In this document: positions 18,066-24,905 of the stretch, piece by piece
How positions within the stretch are numbered: the first letter of the stretch is position 1
How the letters are laid out: each line of letters starts with the position of its first letter
Assembly (NCBI GenBank): GCA_030849065.1
Contig: JASAON010001522.1
Location: forward strand, 1-46,502
Reading direction: 5' to 3'
Source of the DNA: Jaenimonas drosophilae
Lineage: Eukaryota; Euglenozoa; Kinetoplastea; Trypanosomatida; Trypanosomatidae
Length of the DNA stretch: 46,502 bases
Translations under genes and position numbers: made by a program
The notes under the pieces: generated by a model
What the model was told of the DNA's origin: nothing
Databases searched by the model: none
The model's input: the letters and a program-made list of their open reading frames with translations, nothing else

Positions 18066-18752
18066 ATGAGCTCCAGTGCGAACGGATCTTCGTCCGCTCA
18101 GATCGTTTCTTCTTTTTTCTCCAGGGCAACGCATTGCAAACCAGAAGTTTTAGATCGGATAACGCGGGATTTGGATAAACTTGTTAACAACAGGGGTTTT
18201 GTGGTACGCCCCACAACTTGGGGATCAACAGAACAGCCAAAGATCTGTATCTTTGGAGGTTTGGGACTTCATTATCAAGGAAGCCCCCCCGTCACGCTGC
18301 CGGTGCAAATCTGGATCACCCACCAGTATCCAATAGAACCACCAACTCTCTATGTTGTTTCCGTTCCAAACACCTGTACAAAAATCGCGTGCAACCATAG
18401 AAACGTTGATGTTTCTGGATTATGCTTTTGTGAAGAGCTTTCACATTGGCAGCCAGGGGGGTCTTCCCTTTGCTTGCTTCTAGATAAGCTTTGTGGGGAG
18501 CTTGAGGAAAGTGGTCAGTGCCCTCTCCTGTGCGACGCCGCACATCCATCGATATCTTCGATAGTGGATGAAGAACCAGATTCTCCTCGGCTTGGATCGG
18601 ATGACCCCCTCTGTATCGTTTGCTACACCGCAAAGAATACAGTGCTTGTTCCATGTGGACACTTTTGCCTGTGCTCCACATGTGCTGCCAATGTATCCGA
18701 GTGTCCCATTTGCAGAATAAAGATATTACTTCGACAGAGAGTATACTCGTAG
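18066..18752 (+). CDS. UEV/E2-like domain fused to a C-terminal RING finger
   Basis: 228 residues from the ATG at 18066. Residues about 25-155 look like a ubiquitin E2-variant fold of the Tsg101/Vps23 kind: LGLHYQGSPPVTLPVQIWI, then YPIEPPTLYVVS, then H111-R-N...G118 and E-E-L-S-H-W128. The H-x-N-x4-G spacing matches the E2 'HPN...NG' signature. At the E2 catalytic-Cys position (G+3) there is Phe121, but Cys120 and Cys122 flank it. Residues 183-217 form a complete C3HC4 RING: CIVC, then PCGHFCLCSTC, then CPIC. The linker (about 156-180) is acidic and Ser/Pro-rich. The protein could be a ubiquitin ligase that recruits cargo or ubiquitin through its UEV, or a self-contained E2-E3. It is the first gene of a two-gene plus-strand unit. 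Confidence 0.82.
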   Translation: MSSSANGSSSAQIVSSFFSRATHCKPEVLDRITRDLDKLVNNRGFVVRPTTWGSTEQPKICIFGGLGLHYQGSPPVTLPVQIWITHQYPIEPPTLYVVSVPNTCTKIACNHRNVDVSGLCFCEELSHWQPGGSSLCLLLDKLCGELEESGQCPLLCDAAHPSISSIVDEEPDSPRLGSDDPLCIVCYTAKNTVLVPCGHFCLCSTCAANVSECPICRIKILLRQRVYS

Positions 18753-19113
18753 GGTAGTGCATCTTTCTCAATCTTCTCCATTGTCTGAGCCAGACAAGAT
18801 ATTACGCGTTGGGGGTTGGATACCATTTTATATCCTTGTGTGATGTTGCACGCGTTCTCGGTATTTGGGATGTAAAAGACCAATCGTTGCTGATCGCTGG
18901 AAAGAAATACTCTTTACGCTCTGCGAATCTTTACTTACTGAGTACCCTAAAATATCATGGATCACAGCTTCAAGTATATATTCCACGTTCAGAAGAAGCA
19001 GTTGCATAGAGGTTGATCCTATGGTCAGTCGTTGCACTCTTCTTGGTCGGAGAATACATCTTCGTACTTCATTCTTCATTCTTCCACGTTCTGTTCATAA
19101 TAGTTCTTTTTCA
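18753..19113 (+). other. Intergenic with splice-acceptor region of the next gene
   Basis: This joins the two plus-strand genes. A frame is open through the end of it, but without an ATG that gives a credible start. A pyrimidine-rich stretch (about 19060-19096) ends with TAG at 19101-19103, 10 nt before the ATG at 19114, supporting trans-splicing there. Confidence 0.5.
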
Positions 19114-20724
19114 ATGGGTGGACCACAGAAGACTATCGTGATTGCAGCAGGAGTGGCTGCGTTGGCAGGTGTGATTGCAGTTCTTGCAAAGCGGAAGACA
19201 GCTCACAGTGACATCGATGTGGATGATGATGCATTCGTGTCATCTGTTCCTGCTTCCAGGAAGACTGCTCCCAGTTCAGTAAATCGCGAATCGCCGAAGG
19301 TTCCTGCAGCTCCTACAACCGACCTGAGCCCCAATACTACTGTTACTAATGTCAGTGAAGGTTCATCGGTGTTTCCCCACCTTGGCGTTTCCATGTCTGC
19401 ACCGCAAGGCTGGGTGGTGAACGAAGAACTCTCTCCGTTGCCAAATGTGGCAATGATCACAGTGTCGAATCCCAATGAGATGCTGTCTGAAGCGATGCTC
19501 CCAGGATCAGTTCCTGTTGTCATTCTCTCCGTTGAGGACTTGCGAGGCGAAAACCTCACTCTAAGCGAGTTCGTTGACAGATCGAAGGCTATGAGTATGC
19601 AGCAGATGCTTATGCTGAGTGGTGGTATGTGCCCACCCACTGTGATCAAGGATGTATCCACTCAGGAAGGTCCCTTTGGCCATATGTTTGAAATGGCTCT
19701 TGTGATGCCTCCTCTCCATTTGGGAGTTGTCAACCTCTACCAGATCCATAACGGCGTGGCTTACATCTTCCAACTGATGGCTAACGAATCTGTTATGAAG
19801 TCCTTCAAACAGACATTTTTGCAAACTGCACGCACCATCAGCCTCACACCCTTCGATTCGTCAATGGGATACGTGGAAGCCACGACTAAATCCGTTCGCA
19901 TCCGTACTGATGCTTCGTGGATGTGGAGCTCACCGTCTGGACGGAATGACAAAGCACTTGCGGTGTACATGATCAACTCATCCGTTAACAAGGAAGAAAT
20001 TGCGCTGTTTGCGACGAGCGAACTTCCCGATGAATGGCAGGCTGCATCATCAAAGAAAACAGTTGATGGCGCAGAGATCTCCTTGCTGACCGGCGGACCT
20101 CAGCAGAGGAAGCTGATTTCGTTCGGTGGTTTCTCATTCGTTGTTACACCTCTGCAAAAGAAGTCCTCTTGCGTTCCTGAGAAAACTTTGATCTCAGCTC
20201 TGAAGACCGCAGTGCCATGCAGTGATGAGTCCGCCACGAGTGTGGCGCACTACTGTGCGCCTGAGCTTGGTTTTTCATTCGAGTTGGTGAGCAAAGGAAC
20301 AGTTGTTTCAACCAAATTGGGAAAGGGTTCGATTGTGTACGCTCCACTGGGCATCCCATCTGACATGTCCGAGAGGAATCCCCAGGAGAATGGCCCCACG
20401 ATTACGGTTCGCATTGGAACTCCAGAGAATGATCCTGACTGCATGGAAACCTTGGAGGAATGGAAGGAGCGAATTCTTTCAGAGGGAGAGAGTACATCCA
20501 ATATGCAGTTCACCACGATGAAGGGAGAGAGATGCCTAACCTTCACTTCTGTTGACATGCAAGAGGTCGGACCTAACGAAAAGATGGAGGTGAAGTCATC
20601 ATTATATATCTTCGTGCGCAATTCCGTCACCACTCTTATCAGAATGGAGTGCTCCACGGGCCAGATGAGGAAGCACGAGAATCTTCTGAGCCGGTTTATG
20701 GAGTCTTTTTCATTTTTAAGCTGA
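19114..20724 (+). CDS. Orphan protein with N-terminal membrane anchor
   Basis: 536 residues from the ATG at 19114. The start has MGGPQKTIVIAAGVAALAG and IAVLAKRKTAHSD, a short hydrophobic segment followed by basic residues. This would fit a signal anchor, for example of the mitochondrial outer membrane, with the bulk facing the cytosol. An acidic/Ser linker follows to about residue 85. The rest has three similar-looking stretches with an aromatic-Gly opening and beta-rich content (near GVSMSAPQGWVV, near DASWMWSSPSGR and near ELGFSFELVSKG). These are reminiscent of PsbP/Mog1-like modules, which often begin with a buried Trp after an amphipathic strand. That resemblance is only visual. No catalytic motif is recognised. 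It follows the UEV-RING gene and ends before the convergent Pol III cluster. Likely kinetoplastid-specific. Confidence 0.7.
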   Translation: MGGPQKTIVIAAGVAALAGVIAVLAKRKTAHSDIDVDDDAFVSSVPASRKTAPSSVNRESPKVPAAPTTDLSPNTTVTNVSEGSSVFPHLGVSMSAPQGWVVNEELSPLPNVAMITVSNPNEMLSEAMLPGSVPVVILSVEDLRGENLTLSEFVDRSKAMSMQQMLMLSGGMCPPTVIKDVSTQEGPFGHMFEMALVMPPLHLGVVNLYQIHNGVAYIFQLMANESVMKSFKQTFLQTARTISLTPFDSSMGYVEATTKSVRIRTDASWMWSSPSGRNDKALAVYMINSSVNKEEIALFATSELPDEWQAASSKKTVDGAEISLLTGGPQQRKLISFGGFSFVVTPLQKKSSCVPEKTLISALKTAVPCSDESATSVAHYCAPELGFSFELVSKGTVVSTKLGKGSIVYAPLGIPSDMSERNPQENGPTITVRIGTPENDPDCMETLEEWKERILSEGESTSNMQFTTMKGERCLTFTSVDMQEVGPNEKMEVKSSLYIFVRNSVTTLIRMECSTGQMRKHENLLSRFMESFSFLS

Positions 20725-21244
20725 TGGACGTAGTGAATCAAACCTAAACAAAAATGATTTGTTCTTGTAAGTTGGGCAAGGGTGACTTCTCCTATACATC
20801 ATCGACGGAGGCTAGAAGTTGGAGGAGGACCAGTTCCCTGTTGTTTTCGCTCAAGGGCTCTGTCGTCACTATTGCTCACCGATGGCGTAATGGTGCACTG
20901 TAAAACGATTTGAAGTCACATGAAAATTGTTTGAGTTTGTGTTTCTGGATCACTTGAGTGAGGAGCAAAGGTTCCTGCGCGGACTTGCGTGCCTACTTAT
21001 TCTCTGCTTTGTCTTCTTTTCTGGTTTTGACATTGGACATGGGGCACAGAGCACCATGACCCTATCACCACTTGTGCTCACACAATTTGGCCGAAGGAAC
21101 GGGGGTGGTGGGGTGCTAGATGCTCTTCTCCATTGGCCGGTGGTGGATGGCTCGGCGGGAAATGGGTGGTTTCGCTTCCTCTCTTTCGCCTCCGTCGCTT
21201 CTCCCGCTGTTTTGGGCCGCGCCGGTTCGTCGCCGCGAAAAAAA
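20725..21244. other. Convergent strand-switch region, protein-gene-free part
   Basis: This contains the 3' flank of the plus-strand orphan gene. No long conserved-looking frame, tRNA or recognisable snRNA is seen here. Termination of plus-strand Pol II transcription is expected in or just beyond this stretch. Confidence 0.45.
21238..21244 (-). terminator. T7 Pol III terminator of the 5S rRNA gene
   Basis: Seven consecutive A on the plus strand read as T7 immediately after the 5S 3' end on the minus strand. Confidence 0.85.
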
Positions 21245-21362
21245 GAGTACGGCACCAAGGGTTCCCAAGTCATCACTGACCTCAGTACTAACTTGGCCTG
21301 CCGGTGCTTAACTTCACAAATCGGACGGGATATGGTGTTTTCACTGGAGTATGGTCGTACTC
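21245..21362 (-). rRNA. 5S ribosomal RNA
   Basis: 118 nt. The ends GAGTAC and GTACTC pair to form helix I. The transcript contains GACCATACTCCAGTG, CACCATATCCCGTCCGAT, TTTGTGAAGTTAAGC, TTAGTACTGAGGTCAGTGAT and GACTTGGGAACCC. These are the conserved 5S elements, including the internal-control-region core, and are very close to trypanosome 5S as I recall it. A T7 terminator abuts the 3' end. It is a single copy dispersed among tRNA genes. Confidence 0.97.
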
Positions 21363-21420
21363 AAAGCACCGATACGTTCAGATGCTACCTGAACCAAGAA
21401 TCAATTCTGGAGAGAAAAAG

Positions 21421-21492
21421 CTCCGATACCGGGGATCGAACCCGGATCTCCTGGGTGAAAGCCAGGTGTTCTAACCATTATACCATATCGGA
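21421..21492 (-). tRNA. tRNA-Glu (TTC)
   Basis: 72 nt. Acceptor TCCGATA/TATCGGA, anticodon stem CTGGC/CCCAG region around loop TTTCACC with anticodon TTC, T arm with GGTTCGATCCC. A T5 terminator follows at 21415-21419. Confidence 0.95.
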
Positions 21493-21551
21493 ATCGGTAA
21501 GCTGCTGCGTGAAGGGAGAGTTTCGATCTCACTCGGGCGAGTGAAAAACTT

Positions 21552-21622
21552 AGGGGAGACCGGGAATCGGACCCGGGTATTCAGAGCCACAATCTGATGT
21601 TCTGCCACTGAACTATCTCCCC
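21552..21622 (-). tRNA. tRNA-His (GTG), copy 2
   Basis: Identical over the full 71 nt to the copy at 17542-17612, in the same orientation, followed by a T5 terminator (21544-21548). The flanks differ apart from a base or two. Confidence 0.95.
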
Positions 21623-21675
21623 TCGAATGATACCATTTTCTTAATCTCTCGTTTATGTGTGAGATGCAAAAGAAG

Positions 21676-21747
21676 CAACGCTGATGGGGGTCGAACCCAC
21701 AACCTTCGGATCCGGAATCCGACGCGCTTCCATTGCGCCACAACGTC
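21676..21747 (-). tRNA. tRNA-Arg (CCG)
   Basis: 72 nt with discriminator G. The acceptor GACGTTG pairs with CAGCGTT through two G-U pairs, the D stem is GCGC/GCGC, and the anticodon stem TCGGA/TCCGA encloses TTCCGGA (anticodon CCG). The T stem is GTGGG/CCCAT with loop TTCGACC. A T4 run follows at 21668-21671. Confidence 0.93.
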
Positions 21748-21819
21748 GCAATTAATTGGGTTCTGTACGAATATTTGTGGTCAGTTTAGACCTGCAGTTC
21801 CATATGTTGTGGTAAATGT

Positions 21820-21892
21820 GCGATGGTCGTCTAGTGGTTAGGACATTCGCCTCACACGCGAGAGATCGCGGGTTCAATCCCCGCCCGTCGTA
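21820..21892 (+). tRNA. tRNA-Val (CAC)
   Basis: 73 nt with discriminator A. Acceptor GCGATGG/CCGTCGT, anticodon stem TTCGC/GCGAG region with loop CTCACAC (anticodon CAC), T arm GCGGG/CCCGC with TTCAATC loop. It is the only plus-strand gene of the cluster and starts 72 bp from the divergent tRNA-Arg. Confidence 0.93.
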
Positions 21893-21898
21893 TTTTTT
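21893..21898 (+). terminator. T6 Pol III terminator of tRNA-Val
   Basis: Six T directly follow the discriminator base. Confidence 0.85.
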
Positions 21899-22029
21899 CC
21901 ACTTGAAGAGCTTTTCGTCGGGGGTGGGGAAAAGGGTGGGTTTTCGTTCACATGGGGCATTGGCGCAACTCGCCTCGTTCGGTAGTTAGTTAGTGTAGTG
22001 GGTTGTGATGTGGATGTGTTTTCCCATTC

Positions 22030-23085
22030 TCATGCGTCGCCGTCGTCCAGCATCGGCAGGCCCTCGGCGACGGCGGGGTCAAAGACGACGGGGTAGTATG
22101 GCCCCTGGACCATCGCCCCGGCCTTGAAGCGCGTTGTGTGTGGCAGCAGCGCCCCCTCTTGCACCGCGTGGGTCTTCTCCCCCATGTAGTGGACGAAGCA
22201 GCACCTGGAGGGGTTGAGGGAGCGGTTGGCGTGGGTGGCGAACATAGTTAGCGGGTGAATCAACACCGCCTCACCGCGTCGCAGGTCAATGGTGACGGGG
22301 GGCGAGTCCATGAGTACCTCCTTCTCCTCGTCGTTGGTGATGTCCCAGATGGTGTTGAGTTGGGCGGCCTCGTCTTGGCTGGGGTCGTAGGGGGCGACGG
22401 GGGAGATGACGGCCCCGTCTCGCCACCGGTGGCTTCCCGGGATGAGGCACGGCGCGCCACGATCTCTGCTCAAGGTGTCCAACGCCACCATCACCGTCAT
22501 GTGGTTGACGGGGGTCGTGTGTTGCCACCTTGTGTAGTTTTGTTGCCATGGAATACAGGGCCCATTGCGGGGTTCCTTCCTGTACACCTCATCATACCAC
22601 AGCCGTACGAGGGAGTTCCCCAGGACCTGCGAGGCAGCCACGGTGAGAGTCGGGAGGTAGACGAGGTCATGCATGCCCCAGCACGCCCTCCACTGCCCTT
22701 GGCAAAAGAAGAGGGGACCTGGGGTTAAGTTGGCCAGTGAGGTGGCGTAGAGGTTCTCCGACTTTGGGTGGTGCTCCACGTTGTTGGCGAGCTGGTCCAC
22801 CTCATCGGCGAGGATGTCAACCTGGCGAGGGTCCAGGACGGCCCTGGGCATCTTGACGAAGCCCATTTGGTGGTACTCGGCAATGATGTGTTGCGGGAGC
22901 ACAAACTGGGCGTACTCATCCACGTCGGGGAGGGTGCCGTAGAGGCAGCCGAGTGCGCTGTTCACGTCCTTCAAGTCGTTGGGCAGCTGCCCACGCAGAA
23001 ACTTCAGGACGTAGGACTTGGCTCGCTGGGGCCCGCGGAGTACACCACGCAGCCGCAGCGAGGGTTCTCCACCAAAGCGCCGCAT
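22030..23085 (-). CDS. PhyH-family (phytanoyl-CoA dioxygenase-like) protein without HxD iron ligands
   Basis: 351 residues from the ATG at 23085; the acceptor CAG lies 7 nt upstream. The Arg-rich, acid-poor start (MRRFGGEPSLRLRGVLRG) could be a mitochondrial presequence. From about residue 85 the protein follows the PhyH fold of Fe(II)/2-oxoglutarate oxygenases: YHQMGFVKMPRAVL, then VALDTLSRDRGAPCLIPGSH, then RRGEAVLIHPLTMFATHANRS and NPSR. The distal His (H285) and the Arg that binds the 2-oxoglutarate carboxylate (R294) are kept. The family's proximal WHxD motif reads W-Q181-Q182-N183, so both the His and the Asp iron ligands are replaced by amides. The protein is therefore predicted to be inactive as an oxygenase or to use another chemistry. 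The frame is intact, so it is not a pseudogene. Substrate unknown. Confidence 0.82.
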   Translation of the reverse strand: MRRFGGEPSLRLRGVLRGPQRAKSYVLKFLRGQLPNDLKDVNSALGCLYGTLPDVDEYAQFVLPQHIIAEYHQMGFVKMPRAVLDPRQVDILADEVDQLANNVEHHPKSENLYATSLANLTPGPLFFCQGQWRACWGMHDLVYLPTLTVAASQVLGNSLVRLWYDEVYRKEPRNGPCIPWQQNYTRWQHTTPVNHMTVMVALDTLSRDRGAPCLIPGSHRWRDGAVISPVAPYDPSQDEAAQLNTIWDITNDEEKEVLMDSPPVTIDLRRGEAVLIHPLTMFATHANRSLNPSRCCFVHYMGEKTHAVQEGALLPHTTRFKAGAMVQGPYYPVVFDPAVAEGLPMLDDGDA

Positions 23086-23092
23086 CGCCCTT

Positions 23093-23104
23093 CTGAAAAA
23101 AAAA
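23093..23104 (-). promoter_or_regulatory. Trans-splice acceptor of the PhyH-like gene
   Basis: The minus strand reads T9-CAG, with AG at 23094-23093, then 7 nt to the ATG at 23085. This is one of the clearest acceptors in the window and fixes the start. Confidence 0.75.
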
Positions 23105-23324
23105 GATGCTGTGAAGCCACACAGAAAAGAAGAGCGGGGGTGATGTTGCTGGCACAAGTGCTCACACATGGCAGAGGATAAGAGCACACACATACAGGAA
23201 TATATGTGTGTTGGTAGAGGATGATGGGATGACCTCGGTCGTCGTCGGGATGCGAGTACATCGCCCCAAAACACATTTACGCGAGTTATTTGTTGTTGTT
23301 GCCAGTTCTTGGTGCAGCTCATCA

Positions 23325-23882
23325 TCACAACCCTTTGCCAATCTTGGCTACCTTCATCTTCTTCCACTTCTTGAAGTAGCCCGCTGGCTGCTCCGCTCCG
23401 GGCCTTGAGGAATCGCTCAACGTCTTCTTGGACTTTTGCCCACGGCTGAGAAAGCGAATCTCCTCCTCCGTCGCATGCCCGCCCACACGCGGGGTCTTGT
23501 GCGGGTTGATGGAGGCACGGAAGGCCGCGGTGGGGGCCACCTCCTCCGTCCGGCGCTTCAATGCGCGTGCCTTGTCGGTGTGCTGCTTCGCCAGGCGTCG
23601 CAGCTTCGACTTCTTCAGGTCAAAGGTGCTGAAGACCGTGGCGGGATGGAGGGTCTTGATGCCCTGGCGGAAGCTCTCCGATGGGTGAATGAGGTTCTTC
23701 TCCGGGCGCATGGTGTGGCTTAACCACCGCAGCTCCGTCGGGTCATCGGCGGCGATGCTGTGGAGGAGTCGCAAACACGGGTCCATCACCCCATCGGTGC
23801 TCGCCTTCTCCACCACAATGTTCGTTCCCTTCACTTTCTTGTGAAGGTTCCGAGGGAGGGCACCTCGGCTTGAGGTGGACAT
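23325..23882 (-). CDS. Small basic protein, unrecognised
   Basis: 185 residues from the ATG at 23882 (MSTSSRGALPRNLHKKVKG). It is very rich in Lys and Arg, especially DLKKSKLRRLAKQHTDKARALKRR and the C-terminus GYFKKWKKMKVAKIGKGL. It has no hydrophobic segment and no known catalytic motif. The central part ELRWLSHTMRPEKNLIHPSE looks constrained rather than low-complexity. The charge pattern suggests a nucleolar or ribosome-associated RNA-binding protein, but this is inference only. Upstream on the coding strand a T-rich pyrimidine tract is followed by GTGTAG, TGTAG and GTGCAG within 25 nt of the ATG, supporting trans-splicing. It lies between the PhyH-like and ARL5-like genes. Confidence 0.65.
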   Translation of the reverse strand: MSTSSRGALPRNLHKKVKGTNIVVEKASTDGVMDPCLRLLHSIAADDPTELRWLSHTMRPEKNLIHPSESFRQGIKTLHPATVFSTFDLKKSKLRRLAKQHTDKARALKRRTEEVAPTAAFRASINPHKTPRVGGHATEEEIRFLSRGQKSKKTLSDSSRPGAEQPAGYFKKWKKMKVAKIGKGL

Positions 23883-23968
23883 GCTGCACAACTACACTAC
23901 ACCACAACAAAGAAGAAGGCAACAAACAAAGAGATGAAGAACAGTCATTTACACAAGAACAGGTGTAG

Positions 23969-24000
<32 letters not shown>
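23969..24000 (+). repeat. (CT)n(CA)n dinucleotide microsatellite
   Basis: Seven CT units run directly into about nine CA units in the short intergenic stretch after the ARL5-like gene. Confidence 0.95.
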
Positions 24001-24163
24001 TGAGAGCACTGCTGTCGCAGATTGGCAGGAGTAGTCCGTGTTGGCTCCTCAAGGAGCGGTGGAACACGAACATCCATCACCACCACCACCAACAACATCA
24101 TCGTGCCACAATCACATGAGAGGTGCAGCCCGTTTATAGTAGCAGTAGAGGCGGCCCACCACT

Positions 24164-24748
24164 TCACGTGGTGTTGAGCTGCTCGCTCGTGTTGCTGAGG
24201 TGATCGACCACCCAGCTCATGCCCTCACGCAGAGACTCCCCCGTGAGGGCGCAGCAGCCCATCAACGTCCACGTCCTGTGCTTGAAGCTGCTCAGCTCCA
24301 GCACCTCAATCATCTCGGCTGGTGTGGCTGCGGAACTGACGTCCTGCTTGTTGGCCAGGACGAGCAGCACCGCATCATCCAACGCGCGCTCCTCCTTGAG
24401 CAGCTTGTGCAGCACCTTCTTGGCGGTTGGGAAGCGTGCGGGTTCTGAGGCATCAACAACAAACAAGACGGCATCGGTGCGCTCGTAGTAGAGCTTCCAC
24501 GACTCCCGCAGTTGTTCCTGCCCGCCCAGATCCCAGCAGGTGAAGCGGATGGTGGCGGCGGTGCGTGGGTTGGTAAGGGTGAGCTGCTCCGTGTTGCCGC
24601 CCAGGGTGGGCTGGGTGACGATGCTGTGGCCGAGCTGCAGGTGGTAGAGGATGGAGGTCTTGCCGGCGTTGTTGAGGCCGAGAATGAGCAGCTTGTAGGG
24701 CCGGTCCGGAGAGAAGAGGCTCCAGAGGTTGCTGAAGACCTGCCCCAT
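24164..24748 (-). CDS. ARL5-type ARF-like small GTPase
   Basis: 194 residues. Gly2 (MGQVFSN) suits N-myristoylation after an amphipathic N-terminal helix. The P loop is GLNNAGKTS, switch I contains QPTLGGNTE, switch II is WDLGGQEQLR, the guanine-specificity motif is NKQD, and the final motif is CCALTGESLREGMSWV. The sequence around the last motif and the overall layout fit the ARL5 subgroup (trans-Golgi tethering of GARP/EARP in other eukaryotes) better than ARF1 or ARL1. There is a short insert (NPRTAATIRF) between switch I and switch II compared with the family. It has a strong splice acceptor with an 11-nt 5' UTR. The GTPase assignment is certain; the subgroup is likely. Confidence 0.9.
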   Translation of the reverse strand: MGQVFSNLWSLFSPDRPYKLLILGLNNAGKTSILYHLQLGHSIVTQPTLGGNTEQLTLTNPRTAATIRFTCWDLGGQEQLRESWKLYYERTDAVLFVVDASEPARFPTAKKVLHKLLKEERALDDAVLLVLANKQDVSSAATPAEMIEVLELSSFKHRTWTLMGCCALTGESLREGMSWVVDHLSNTSEQLNTT

Positions 24749-24759
24749 CTCTTGTCAAC

Positions 24760-24793
24760 CTACACACCAGGAAGAGAGAGAGAGAGAAGGGAG
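24760..24793 (-). promoter_or_regulatory. Trans-splice acceptor of the ARL5-like gene
   Basis: The minus strand has a long CT-repeat tract (24768-24793) followed by GTGTGTAG, with AG at 24761-24760, 11 nt before the ATG. Confidence 0.7.
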
Positions 24794-24815
24794 CACACGT
24801 CCAATACATCCACGA

Positions 24816-24842
24816 ACACAACAACAACAACAACAACAACAC
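24816..24842 (+). repeat. (AAC)n microsatellite upstream of the ARL5-like gene
   Basis: About eight ACA/AAC units, read as (GUU)n on the transcribed strand, just upstream of the CT tract. Confidence 0.95.
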
Positions 24843-24905
24843 ACAATCATGAATATGATGATAACTTTGGGAGTATTATCACACCCACACACAACACCCT
24901 TTCAC

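Noticed and set aside
18865..19113. Upstream extension of the anchored orphan to 18865
   Set aside because: The initiator there is not supported by a splice site, whereas a pyrimidine tract and TAG lie just before the ATG at 19114, which also begins a clear anchor segment.
20725..21244. snRNA, 7SL or spliced-leader RNA gene in the convergent region
   Set aside because: I looked for U6 ACAGAGA, a spliced-leader-like exon and tRNA-type boxes and found none I could defend.
22255..22728. Long plus-strand frames opposite the PhyH-like gene and other GC-rich minus-strand genes
   Set aside because: They are antisense shadows created by G/C third positions; they have no conserved motifs and no acceptor-like upstream tract.
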